Below, piece after piece: positions 1 to 6,940 of a DNA stretch of 13,712 nucleotides. The notes beneath the pieces were generated by a model. The model ran no database searches and was not told where the DNA came from. It saw nothing but the letters and a program-made list of their open reading frames with translations. Positions within the stretch are counted from its first letter, which is position 1. Every line of letters starts with the position of its first letter. Position numbers and translations under genes: made by a program. This DNA comes from JBBSHJ01 sp038253135. Its GTDB lineage: Bacteria; Actinomycetota; Actinomycetes; Mycobacteriales; QHCD01. The stretch spans positions 1-13,712 of the forward strand of contig JBBSHJ010000090.1 of NCBI GenBank assembly GCA_038253135.1. Reading direction: 5' to 3'.

Positions 1-46
1 CCGTCCAGCGCGCGGGTGAGCCCACGCCTGTCCGGACTCGCCGCGG

Positions 47-701
47 GTGAGCAGCCACATCTTCGTCGACGAAACCAAACGCCGCGGCTACTTGCTCGTC
101 GCCAGCGCGGTCGTCCCGGTGATCTCGACTCGACGCGCCGGATGCTGCGCGGCCTCGTGCTTCCTGGCCAACGACGGCTGCACATGAAGGACGAAAGCGA
201 CTCGCGCAAACGCTCGATCGCTACCGCGATCGCCGTCAGCGGCATCACGGCGACGATCTACGACGCCGGCCGTCGCCACCACACGAGCGGGAACGACGAG
301 CCGCCTGCTTGACCGCTCTTGTCATCGACGCAGCTGCCCGCGACGACGCGATGCTGGTGCTCGAGCAAGACGACACGCTCGTCGCGTCCGACCGCAAGCT
401 GCTCTACCGCGCCACCCGGGAGGCCAGCTGCCCCGCTCTGCGCTATGAGCATCGCCGCGCCGCCGTTGAACAACTCCTCGCGCTGCCCGACGCGATCACC
501 TGGTGCTGGGCCAAGGGCGGCGACTGGTGGCGACACATCGAGCCCATCGTCACTCAGGTGCGCGAAGTCTGCACGAGCCCGAACAAGCGCGAAGCCCGAG
601 CGCCACGGTCGTCCGGCCGGGTCTCGGGCTCACATTCCGCAGCTAGTGCCGCGGACGACCCCAAGGGTAGAACATCGCAAACCACGCCGTCACCTCGCTG
701 A
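47..701 (+). pseudogene. Frameshifted remnant of a small actinobacterial protein of unknown function
   Basis: The reading has to change frame twice to give one continuous protein. It starts at GTG 47 (SSHIFVDETKRRGYLL), shifts near 117 (CCCGGTGAT, one base apparently missing) to GDLDSTRRMLRGLVLPGQ, and shifts again near 284 to ERERRAACLTALVIDAAA. It then runs to LPDAITWCWAKGGDWWRH and VTQVREV at about 569. From memory, this order (FVDE.K near the N-terminus, LPGQRRLH, a charged middle, AWCWA.GG.W near the C-terminus) matches an uncharacterised family of about 180 residues that is common in Actinobacteria and usually ends at the V.xVR.V motif. Here the frame continues 44 codons past that point to the TGA at 699-701, so the natural stop also seems lost. 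No convincing ribosome-binding site precedes GTG 47. Function is unknown. Two sequencing errors in GC-rich runs would give the same picture, so decay is likely but not proven. Confidence 0.6.
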
Positions 702-750
702 GCTGCTGCCCGCCGAGCAAGGGACCAGATTCGCTCCGCTGCTAAGGAAA

Positions 751-767
751 CCCCTCCTCCTGCGGGG
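751..767 (-). terminator. Weak hairpin followed by T-rich bases (minus strand)
   Basis: CCCC at 751-754 can pair with GGGG at 764-767. Read on the minus strand, the stem is followed by TTTCCTT. It lies about 60 nt beyond the stop of the leftward aldo/keto reductase. The stem is only 4 bp, so this is at best a back-up terminator. Apart from this and the hairpin at 784-817 I see nothing in 702-829. Confidence 0.2.
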
Positions 768-783
768 ACCCGGCGGCGTTCGA

Positions 784-817
784 CGCCCGCCACCGCGTGA
801 TCGGTGGCAGGCGGGCG
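784..817 (-). terminator. GC-rich hairpin just past the leftward aldo/keto reductase gene
   Basis: CGCCCG (784-789) pairs with CGGGCG (812-817), and CCACCG (790-795) pairs with CGGTGG (802-807). The loop is 6 nt and there is a 4-nt bulge (CAGG). The hairpin begins 13 nt after the stop codon at 830-832. It lacks a T-tract on the minus strand, as is common for intrinsic-terminator-like hairpins of high-GC Actinobacteria. Position and stem strength are the evidence. Confidence 0.45.
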
Positions 818-829
818 CCGTAGACCGGC

Positions 830-1741
830 TCAGCCGGCCGCCTTGTCGAGGCGCCGCTTGGCCTCGTCGTACGTCGTCTGCGGGAGCGGTCCGCGGGCCG
901 CCGCCGCGATGTTCTCCCTCAGGTGCTCGGGATTGCTGGTGCCGACGATGTTGGTGCTCATCCCGGGGTGGCTGTTGGTGAAGCGCAGCAGGAATGCGGT
1001 CCGCGACTCGCCGGGCTCGAGGAGGTCGTCGAGCCCGGCCTTCTCCCACACCGCCCAGCGGTCCTCGGCGCCGAGCCCCGCCCCCGGCTCACCCCGTGCC
1101 ACGCCGCCGCGGACGATCACGCCCGCACCGGCGTCGGCGGCGGTGCCGATCAGATCCTCGTGCTCGCGCTCGAGCGCCGAGTAGGGGATCTGGAAGGCGT
1201 CGAAGACGCCCCACCGGATATAGGTGGCGAGGTGCGGGTTGGTCGAGGAAATCCCGATCCACCGGGCCTTGCCCTGCTGCTTGATCTCCTGCAGCGTTGC
1301 GACCAGGTCGGCGCCGGCGGTCGACTCGACTTCAGGATTGTGCAGCTGGATCAGATCGACGTGGTCGGTGCGCATCCGTTCCAGGCTCTCGTCGACGCCG
1401 CGGAGGAGGTTCTCCTTGGTCCACACGTGCGGGGTGTCGTCGGTCCGGTCGTCCTTGTGTACGACGGTGCAGCCACATTTGGTGGCGAGCACGTAATCGT
1501 CACGGCGGTGCGAGAGATAGCGCCCGATGTATTCCTCGCTCCGGCCGTAGTCGTTGGCCGTGTCGATGAAGGTGATGCCCGAGTCGACGACGGCGTTGAG
1601 GATCTTTTCGGCGTCCTCGTCGAGGATCGATCGCCCGCCCCAGATCCGGGAGCCGCGCACCTCCATCGCGCCGTACCCCAGCGTTGTCACCGACAAGCCG
1701 GTGCGCCCGAGGGTGCGCCGGGGCAGAGTCGTTTCACTCAT
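830..1741 (-). CDS. Aldo/keto reductase (first of two)
   Basis: This 303-residue protein has the single-domain (alpha/beta)8 aldo/keto reductase layout. It starts RRTLGRTGLSVTTLGYGAME. The catalytic tetrad is visible as D60 and Y65 (FIDTANDYG), K88 (ATKCG) and H134 (IQLHN). The C-terminal segment with NIVGTSNPEHLREN is where these enzymes bind the 2'-phosphate side of NADP(H). The reaction is expected to be NAD(P)H-dependent interconversion of an aldehyde or keto group and an alcohol; sugars or cyclitols are common substrates in this D-threo-aldose-dehydrogenase-like branch, but the substrate here is unknown. The start ATG has AGGGAG 6 nt upstream. It lies 16 nt downstream of the dioxygenase gene on the same strand and is probably co-transcribed with it. 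A paralogue sits on the other arm of the cluster at 4311-5180. Family assignment is firm. Confidence 0.93.
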   Translation of the reverse strand: MSETTLPRRTLGRTGLSVTTLGYGAMEVRGSRIWGGRSILDEDAEKILNAVVDSGITFIDTANDYGRSEEYIGRYLSHRRDDYVLATKCGCTVVHKDDRTDDTPHVWTKENLLRGVDESLERMRTDHVDLIQLHNPEVESTAGADLVATLQEIKQQGKARWIGISSTNPHLATYIRWGVFDAFQIPYSALEREHEDLIGTAADAGAGVIVRGGVARGEPGAGLGAEDRWAVWEKAGLDDLLEPGESRTAFLLRFTNSHPGMSTNIVGTSNPEHLRENIAAAARGPLPQTTYDEAKRRLDKAAG

Positions 1742-1757
1742 GGGATTCTCCCTGTGC

Positions 1758-2591
1758 TCAGGCCGCGTCCTGGGGGCAGTGCTCTTGCAGCCAGGCCCGC
1801 AGCGGTACGTCGTCGTCGGTAGGGCTGTAGAAGCCGTTGCTGTTCGAGCCCCATCCGAGCAGCTGCTTGCGGATCGGGTCGCTCGAGGGCCACAGGTCCC
1901 GCACGGTCATGTCGTCCTTGGTGCGGATCCAGCGGTAACCGTAGCCGTAGAAGAGCACCTTGCGGGTGATGTCCGACCAGTTGGGGCTGGCGCTGTGCCA
2001 GAGCCGCCGGTCGAAGAAGACCGCGGTGCCCGCTTTGGCGAGCACGGGTACGGCGCCGGCCGGTTGCCCCGTGCCGTCGGGGATCTCGATGTCGTCCTCG
2101 AGGTGGCCACCGGGCACGACCCAGAAATTCCCGCGCCCTTCCTCGCTGACGTCGGACAGGAAATAGGCGACCTTGAGGGACAGCATCGGCCTCGGATGGG
2201 TCGTGATGTCGCGATTGACGCGGCCGGAGTCCTGATGCCACCCGAAGGTCGCGTCCGAACGGAGCTTGCCCGACGGCGGGGTGACGATCAGGTGGGCGTG
2301 GTACATCGCGATGTTCCAGCCGAGCAGGCCCCACACCTTGGGCAGCACCTTCTCGTAGTCCACCAGATCGCCGAAGAGCGGGTGCGTCGGGATGAAGTTG
2401 GGGTAGAACATCGCCGCGTCCGCGCTCGCCGTGCCCGCGGCCAACTGCTCCGAGTGCAGCTCGTCGACGATCTCGGTGAGCTCGCCCACCTGCTGCGTGG
2501 ACAGCGCGTTCTCGACCTGCAGCAGTCCCTTCTCGGCAAACGTGGCGCGCTCCGATTCGGTCAGCCGGTGGTGCAGTGACGACAGATCCAT
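1758..2591 (-). CDS. Phytanoyl-CoA dioxygenase (PhyH) family Fe(II)/2-oxoglutarate oxygenase
   Basis: This 277-residue protein has the double-stranded beta-helix iron site expected for PhyH-family oxygenases. The HxD pair is H119 and D121 (FGWHQDSG), the distal histidine is H199 (RRLWHSASPN), and R210 (ITRKVLFYGYGYRW) is a candidate to bind 2-oxoglutarate. LKVAYFLSDVSEEGRGNFWV (139-158) is also typical of the family. Such enzymes hydroxylate an unactivated carbon using O2 and 2-oxoglutarate; bacterial members act on varied small molecules, not only phytanoyl-CoA. The start is well supported by GGAGGAG 8 nt before ATG. It is the first gene of the leftward transcript, followed by the aldo/keto reductase, which suggests hydroxylation coupled to oxidation or reduction of the same metabolite. 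The specific substrate is unknown. Confidence 0.92.
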   Translation of the reverse strand: MDLSSLHHRLTESERATFAEKGLLQVENALSTQQVGELTEIVDELHSEQLAAGTASADAAMFYPNFIPTHPLFGDLVDYEKVLPKVWGLLGWNIAMYHAHLIVTPPSGKLRSDATFGWHQDSGRVNRDITTHPRPMLSLKVAYFLSDVSEEGRGNFWVVPGGHLEDDIEIPDGTGQPAGAVPVLAKAGTAVFFDRRLWHSASPNWSDITRKVLFYGYGYRWIRTKDDMTVRDLWPSSDPIRKQLLGWGSNSNGFYSPTDDDVPLRAWLQEHCPQDAA

Positions 2592-2796
2592 CTAGGGATC
2601 TCCTCCGGGTGGCGACGCGGGATCATCGAACGGTGCGGCCGGTGTCGGCGGGATCGCCGGTCGCGCCTTCGAAATTAGTCCGAGGTCTGGGCTCGGCCCA
2701 CGAACTTGCCGGTATCGGCAGCCGACGCCCGCAGTACGCCGCCGGTGCGGCAGAGTGCGAAGGCGCAGACCGTCGTACCGAGGAGGCGCGCCCACC
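2592..2796. promoter_or_regulatory. Divergent intergenic region of the metabolic cluster
   Basis: These 205 nt separate two divergent genes and must hold both promoters. The most AT-rich spot is around TTCGAAATTAGT (2669-2680). I could not align convincing -35/-10 pairs on either strand and see no clean operator palindrome. Ribosome-binding sites lie at both ends: GGAGGAG on the minus strand near 2600-2606 and GAGGAGG at 2780-2786 on the plus strand. Confidence 0.4.
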
Positions 2797-4299
2797 GTGA
2801 CGCAACCAGCCGATCAGCAATGGGCCGAGCCCTTCGTCGCCATCCAGGTCGGAGCGGTGTCGTTCGTGGACGAGGGCGTCGGGCCGGTGCTCGACACCAT
2901 GCAGGACCGGGCCGCCGTCAACGCGCTCTTCCTCGCCACCCCGACGTGGACCCGGGGGACGGGCGGACGGCAGGTGCCCGGTCACCCGCTGCCCGATCAC
3001 GGCGTGCAGGAGTACGACGAGGATTGGGTCGGCGGCAACTACGCCACGGTGCACCCGCAGTTCTACGGCCGGACCGCCCTCGGCGCGGCCGGCCGCGCTC
3101 CCGAGCATCCCGACTGGGACATCTTCGAGGCCGTCATCCCCGAGGCGAGGCGCCGCGGGATGCAGAGCTACGCGTGGATCGAGGAGAGCAGCTACGCCGA
3201 CGAGCTGCGGACCTACCCCAACTTCCTGTCCTGCCTGGAAGTCGACGTGTGGGACAAACCGGCCCGCCGGCCGTGCTTCAACAATCCCGACTACCGCAAC
3301 TGGCACCTGGCCATCGTGGAGGACTACGTCACCAGCTACGCCATCGACGGCTTGGCCTGGTGCTCGGAACGGCCGGGGCCGCTCACCATGCTGATGCAGG
3401 GCCCGGCGGCGGAGGATCTCGGCCTGGTCAGCTGCTTCTGCCGGCACTGCAAACGGATCGCGGCCGAGCGCGACATCGACTGGCGCCGGGCGCAGGAGGG
3501 CTACCGACGACTCTCGGCGTGGAACACCGCGGTGGCCTCGGGCGAGCGCCCTGCCGACGGCGCCTTCGTCACCTTCTGGCGGCTGCTGCTGCAATATCCG
3601 GAGATCCTGTCCTGGCAGGCGCTGTGGACCGACAGCCAGCATCAGATGTACCGCGACATCTACGGCACCGTGAAGGCCCGCCGGCCGGAGGTCGAGGTCG
3701 GCTGGCACGTCTACCACAACATCTCCTTCAGCCCCTTCTACCGCGCGGACCAGGACTACGCGGAGATGAGCCGCTACTCCGACTTCCTCAAGGTCGTGAC
3801 CTACGACCGCTGCGCCGGAGTGCGCTTGCACTCGTGGGTCGCCAACATCTGCTCGAGTCTTTTCGCCGACGCGACGCCGGCGGAGGTCTATCCGCTGCTG
3901 TCGCGTTTGCTCGGCCTCGAGGAGACGGCGTACGACGACCTCCCCGCCACCGGCTTCTCGGCCGACTACGTGCGTCGCGAGACCGCTCGCGCGGTCGCCG
4001 GCGTCGCCGGCCGGACCAAGATCTACCCCGGCATCGACATCGACATACCAGCCGGACCGGGCGCGCTGCCTCGGCGGGCGCCTCGGCGGCCGCGCGACGT
4101 CACCGCCAACGCCAGCGGCATCGCCACCCGCGGTCGTCCCGAGACCAACATCGCCGCGACCTCGGCCGACACCGTGCGCGACGCGACGCTGGCCGCCCTT
4201 GCCGGCGGCGCCGACGGCGTCGTGCTCAGCCGGAAGTATTCCGAGATGCGGCTCGGCAATCTCGCCGGCGCCGGCGCCGCCCTGCGCTCGCTGCGCTAG
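2797..4299 (+). CDS. Putative glycoside-hydrolase-like TIM-barrel protein, function unknown
   Basis: 500 residues from GTG 2797, which has GAGGAGG 10 nt upstream. An in-frame ATG at 2755 lacks such a site. The layout recalls the uncharacterised glycosyl-hydrolase-like families: an early strand with NALFLATPTW (42-51), a second with GMQSYAWIEES (121-131), YAIDGLAWCSE (181-191), then a cysteine motif CFCRHC (213-218), a late HVYHN (304-308), and ADGVVLSRKYSEM (472-484) near the C-terminus. E129/E130, D184 and E191 are candidate active-site acids. The CxCxxC knot after the fourth strand is also seen in such families and may bind a metal or form a structural loop. No signal peptide or membrane helix is visible, so it looks cytoplasmic. 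Residues 418-452 are an arginine/proline-rich stretch that looks inserted. The next gene starts 11 nt later. Fold is a moderate-confidence inference; substrate and activity are unknown. Confidence 0.7.
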   Translation: MTQPADQQWAEPFVAIQVGAVSFVDEGVGPVLDTMQDRAAVNALFLATPTWTRGTGGRQVPGHPLPDHGVQEYDEDWVGGNYATVHPQFYGRTALGAAGRAPEHPDWDIFEAVIPEARRRGMQSYAWIEESSYADELRTYPNFLSCLEVDVWDKPARRPCFNNPDYRNWHLAIVEDYVTSYAIDGLAWCSERPGPLTMLMQGPAAEDLGLVSCFCRHCKRIAAERDIDWRRAQEGYRRLSAWNTAVASGERPADGAFVTFWRLLLQYPEILSWQALWTDSQHQMYRDIYGTVKARRPEVEVGWHVYHNISFSPFYRADQDYAEMSRYSDFLKVVTYDRCAGVRLHSWVANICSSLFADATPAEVYPLLSRLLGLEETAYDDLPATGFSADYVRRETARAVAGVAGRTKIYPGIDIDIPAGPGALPRRAPRRPRDVTANASGIATRGRPETNIAATSADTVRDATLAALAGGADGVVLSRKYSEMRLGNLAGAGAALRSLR

Positions 4300-4310
4300 G
4301 GAGCGGGTCC

Positions 4311-5180
4311 ATGCAGACCGTCACCCTGGGGCGGACCGGTCGGACCGTGTCGCGGCTGGTGCTCGGCGGGTTCCCCCTCGGCGGAGTCAATCGTGCCCGC
4401 GGGTGGGATCCGTGGTCGGCCGCGGGCCGGCGTACCGCGGTCGCGACCATCAACCACGCGCTCGACCGCGGCATCACCTACATCGACACCGCGCCGAGCT
4501 ACGGGGACGGCAACAGCGAGACGCTGATCGGCGAGGTCATGCGGCACCGCCGCCACGAGTGCCTGCTGGCGACCAAGGTCAACTGGGAGGGTGCGAGCGC
4601 CGCGGATGTGATCGGAAGCGTCGAGGCTAGCCTGCGCCGGCTGCAGACCGACCACGTCGACCTCGTGCAGATCCACGGCGGCGTCTATCGCGCCGAGGAC
4701 GCTCGCTTCATCGCCGGCGGTCCGCTCGACGGGCTCCGCACCATGCGCGCGGACGGGAAGCTACGCCACATCGGTATCACGGTGGAGGAGCCGTGGACCG
4801 CTCGGCCGCTGCTGGCCGAGACCGACGTCGAGGTCGTGCAGCTCGCCTACAACCTGATCTACCAGCAGGCGGCGCGGCGCTTCCTCGACGAGGCGACCGA
4901 GGCCGGCGTCGGGCTGGTGACGATGCGGACGATGACCTCGGGCATCTTCCAGCGGGCCGCGGGCCTGCTCGCGCCGGAGTGGCAGGGTGCGCACGACCTG
5001 TACGACGCCTGTCTGAAGTTCGTGCTGGCCGACTCCCGGATCCACGCGCCAATCGTCGGGATGCGTTGGCCCGACGAGGTCGATCGCAACGTCGACCTGG
5101 TCGAGTCGTTCCACCCCGACTTCGACCTCGCCGAGCTGCCCCGCCTGACCGCGGGCATCTATGCGGCCGAAGATGCCTGA
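4311..5180 (+). CDS. Aldo/keto reductase (second of two)
   Basis: This is a 289-residue, single-domain aldo/keto reductase. D59 and Y64 (YIDTAPSYG), K89 (LATKVN) and H122 (VQIHGG) make up the catalytic tetrad. The N-terminus is the family-typical VTLGRTGRTVSRLVLGG. Residues 24-40 (GGVNRARGWDPWSAAGR) lengthen the loop before helix 1 relative to the first reductase. The chosen ATG has AGGGAG 7 nt upstream, overlapping the stop of the previous gene. The frame stays open far upstream, but that extension would overlap the hydrolase-like gene and is rejected. It probably catalyses NAD(P)-linked oxidation or reduction of a sugar-like carbonyl. The next gene overlaps its 3' end. Family certain, substrate unknown. 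Confidence 0.93.
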   Translation: MQTVTLGRTGRTVSRLVLGGFPLGGVNRARGWDPWSAAGRRTAVATINHALDRGITYIDTAPSYGDGNSETLIGEVMRHRRHECLLATKVNWEGASAADVIGSVEASLRRLQTDHVDLVQIHGGVYRAEDARFIAGGPLDGLRTMRADGKLRHIGITVEEPWTARPLLAETDVEVVQLAYNLIYQQAARRFLDEATEAGVGLVTMRTMTSGIFQRAAGLLAPEWQGAHDLYDACLKFVLADSRIHAPIVGMRWPDEVDRNVDLVESFHPDFDLAELPRLTAGIYAAEDA

Positions 5181-5814
5181 GCCGCCCACCCGGGTCGACG
5201 TCCTGACCATCGGGCACCTGAGCCGCAACAAGTTCTGGGGTGAGCCGGACGACCGCGCCGTTCGCTCGGCGCTGTGCACCTCGGCCCTGGTCCGCGCCGG
5301 CGGCGCGACGATCCTCGTCGACCCCGGCGACCCGCCGGAGCGGACCGCCGCGGTGCTCGACGAGCGGGCCGGCCTGCGGGTCGCCGACGTCGATGTGGTC
5401 TTCGTCACGCACTTCCACGGCGACCACCGGGTCGGCCTGGCCGCCTTCCCGTCCGTGCCGTGGCTGATGGCCGCCGGCGAGTTGGCCGGCTGGATCGAGC
5501 ACGCGAAGGCGGGGGACCGCGAGCTGACCGCGCGCTTCACCGCGGCCCCCGACCACCTGGCGCCGGGCGTGACGCTGCTGCCGACGCCGGGCCACACGCC
5601 CGGCCACACCTCGCTGCTGGTGCGCTCCGATGCGGACGTCGTGATCGCCGGCGACGCCGTACCGACCCGCGACTTCTTCCTCGCCCGCGACACCTTCCAC
5701 AACACGCTCGACCGGGCGGCCGCCGTAGCGGCCATGGACCGCATCGCCGCCTTCGGCGGGATCATCGTGCCCGGACACGACAACGCCTTCGCCGCGCCCT
5801 CGCTCGCAGACTGA
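5173..5814 (+). CDS. Metallo-beta-lactamase-fold hydrolase
   Basis: 213 residues from ATG 5173, which overlaps the previous stop by 8 nt. ATG 5161, giving 4 more residues, is an equally possible start, and neither has a strong ribosome-binding site. The complete metal-binding set is present: THFHGDH (H80, H82, D84, H85), H141 in TPGHTPGH, D161 in VIAGDAV and H202 in VPGHDNAF. A dinuclear zinc or iron hydrolase of the glyoxalase II/lactonase superfamily is therefore expected. Members cleave thioesters, lactones, phosphoesters and similar bonds, and nothing here selects among them. As third gene of the rightward arm it could open a lactone produced by an aldo/keto reductase acting on a sugar, which is inference from context. 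About 75 nt follow before argC, with no strong terminator (only a small GCCT/AGGC stem near 5848-5858). Confidence 0.9.
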   Translation: MPEPPTRVDVLTIGHLSRNKFWGEPDDRAVRSALCTSALVRAGGATILVDPGDPPERTAAVLDERAGLRVADVDVVFVTHFHGDHRVGLAAFPSVPWLMAAGELAGWIEHAKAGDRELTARFTAAPDHLAPGVTLLPTPGHTPGHTSLLVRSDADVVIAGDAVPTRDFFLARDTFHNTLDRAAAVAAMDRIAAFGGIIVPGHDNAFAAPSLAD

Positions 5815-5858
5815 GTGTTCTGGTGCGGTTTAGTTGGCTGTCGATAGGCCTCGGAGGC

Positions 5859-5887
5859 TTGCATACATTTGCGTGAAGCTGCATAAT
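5859..5887 (+). promoter_or_regulatory. Predicted argC operon promoter
   Basis: TTGCAT (5859-5864) and CATAAT (5882-5887) are separated by 17 nt, close to the sigma70 consensus with ideal spacing. They are the most AT-rich elements in the region. A start point 7-8 nt past the -10 falls on or next to A5895, the first base of an in-frame argC ATG. This suggests a leaderless transcript, which is common in Actinobacteria. Confidence 0.6.
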
Positions 5888-5893
5888 CATGCG
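5860..5893. promoter_or_regulatory. Tandem ARG boxes (ArgR operators)
   Basis: Two sites of the form TGCAT-n4-(A/T)TGCG lie 20 nt apart, about two helical turns: TGCATACATTTGCG (5860-5873) and TGCATAATCATGCG (5880-5893). The second is one base from the perfect palindrome TGCAT-n4-ATGCA, the half-site form I recall for actinobacterial ArgR. Paired boxes close to a turn-multiple apart are what hexameric ArgR binds. They cover both the -35 and -10 elements, so arginine-bound ArgR (encoded at 11282-11944) would block RNA polymerase. Confidence 0.72.
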
Positions 5894-5894
5894 A

Positions 5895-6908
5895 ATGGGA
5901 CGGCGAGTGTCGGTGGCAGGTGCGAGCGGCTACGCCGGGGGCGAGCTGCTGCGCCTGATCGACGCGCATCCCGATCTCGACCTGGCTGCGGCCGCCGCGC
6001 ACGGCTACGCCGGCGAGCCGATCACGTCGGTGCACCCGCACCTCGTGACCTACGCCGAGCGCGTCTTCGCCGAGACCACTGCCGAGACGCTCGGCGACGC
6101 CGACCTGGTCTTCCTCGCGCTGCCGCACGGGGCCTCCGCGGCGCTCGCCGAGCAGCTGTCCGAGCGCGCGGCGATCATCGACCTCGGCGCCGACTTCCGG
6201 CTGGCCGACGCGGACCAATGGGCGCTGTACTACGGCGGGACCCACGCCGGGACCTGGGTCTACGGCCTGCCCGAGCTGCCCGGGCAGCGGGCCCGGATCG
6301 CGGGCGAGCGGCGGATCGCCAACCCGGGCTGCTACGCCACCGCCGTCACGCTCGCCCTCGCCCCGCTCGTGGCGGCGGACGTGATCGAGCCGCACGACGT
6401 CGTCGTGGTCGCTTCGTCGGGTACGTCGGGTGCCGGCCGGTCGCCGGAGCCGTCGCTGCTGGCGACCGAGATTGCCGGTGACCTGTCGCCGTACAAGGTC
6501 GGCGTGCACCAGCACGTCCCCGAGATCAAACAGGCCACCGGCGCGACCGGCATCTCGATGACGCCCGTGCTCGCGCCCGTGCCGCGCGGCATCCTCGCGA
6601 CGGTCACCGCCAAGCCGGCCATCGGAACGGACGCGAGCGCCGTTGTCGATGCGCTGCGGACGGCGTACGACGCCGAGCCCTTCGTGCACGTACTGCCGGC
6701 CGGGCAATGGCCGCACACCCGCGCGACGACCGGTTCCAATTCCTGCCTGCTACAGGCGGCCACCGACAGAGACACCGGGCGGGTGATCGTCGTTTCCGCG
6801 ATCGACAACCTCGGCAAGGGCGCGGCGGGACAGGCGATCCAGAACGCCAACCTCGTCCTCGGTCTGCCGGAGGCCTCGGGGCTCACCGCCGCGGGCGTCG
6901 GGCCATGA
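5895..6908 (+). CDS. argC: N-acetyl-gamma-glutamyl-phosphate reductase
   Basis: ArgC reduces N-acetylglutamyl phosphate to the semialdehyde with NADPH, the third step of arginine synthesis. This 337-residue protein has the N-terminal nucleotide-binding GASGYAGGELLR (9-20), the catalytic cysteine C146 in IANPGCYAT, VVASSGTSGAGR, the conserved histidine region GVHQHVPEI, and a C-terminus ending in LGLPEASGLTAAGVGP like other actinobacterial ArgC proteins. Possible starts are ATG 5889, ATG 5895 and GTG 5907. I chose 5895 because 5889 lies inside an ARG box and upstream of the predicted transcript start. If the mRNA is longer, 5889 is possible, and GTG 5907 has GGGACGG just upstream. It is the first gene of the operon, controlled by the overlapping promoter and ARG boxes. 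Confidence 0.96.
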   Translation: MGRRVSVAGASGYAGGELLRLIDAHPDLDLAAAAAHGYAGEPITSVHPHLVTYAERVFAETTAETLGDADLVFLALPHGASAALAEQLSERAAIIDLGADFRLADADQWALYYGGTHAGTWVYGLPELPGQRARIAGERRIANPGCYATAVTLALAPLVAADVIEPHDVVVVASSGTSGAGRSPEPSLLATEIAGDLSPYKVGVHQHVPEIKQATGATGISMTPVLAPVPRGILATVTAKPAIGTDASAVVDALRTAYDAEPFVHVLPAGQWPHTRATTGSNSCLLQAATDRDTGRVIVVSAIDNLGKGAAGQAIQNANLVLGLPEASGLTAAGVGP

Positions 6909-6940
6909 CGACCCACCAACGGACGGGGAAGGCGACGTGA
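6905..6940 (+). other. 11-codon mini-ORF linking argC and argJ
   Basis: ATG 6905 overlaps the argC stop as ATGA. The frame reads MTTHQRTGKAT and stops at TGA 6938-6940, which overlaps the argJ GTG as GTGA. A ribosome finishing argC could thus be passed on to argJ. It is the only non-overlapping junction in the first half of the operon. It may be chance; ArgJ also has its own GGGGAAGG ribosome-binding site. Confidence 0.25.

Noticed and set aside
2706..5180. A single 824-codon frame fusing upstream sequence to the second aldo/keto reductase
   Set aside because: The upstream 535 codons are an out-of-frame reading of the hydrolase-like gene. The reductase has its own ribosome-binding site and ATG at 4311.
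5848..5858. Terminator for the MBL gene (small GCCT/AGGC stem)
   Set aside because: Only 4 bp, no T-tract, and it abuts the argC promoter; too weak to call.
4761..6716. Long open frame on the minus strand across the second aldo/keto reductase, the MBL gene and argC
   Set aside because: It runs antisense to three genes with complete catalytic motifs, has low-complexity Arg/Gly/Val composition and no family signature. It is a product of high GC content.
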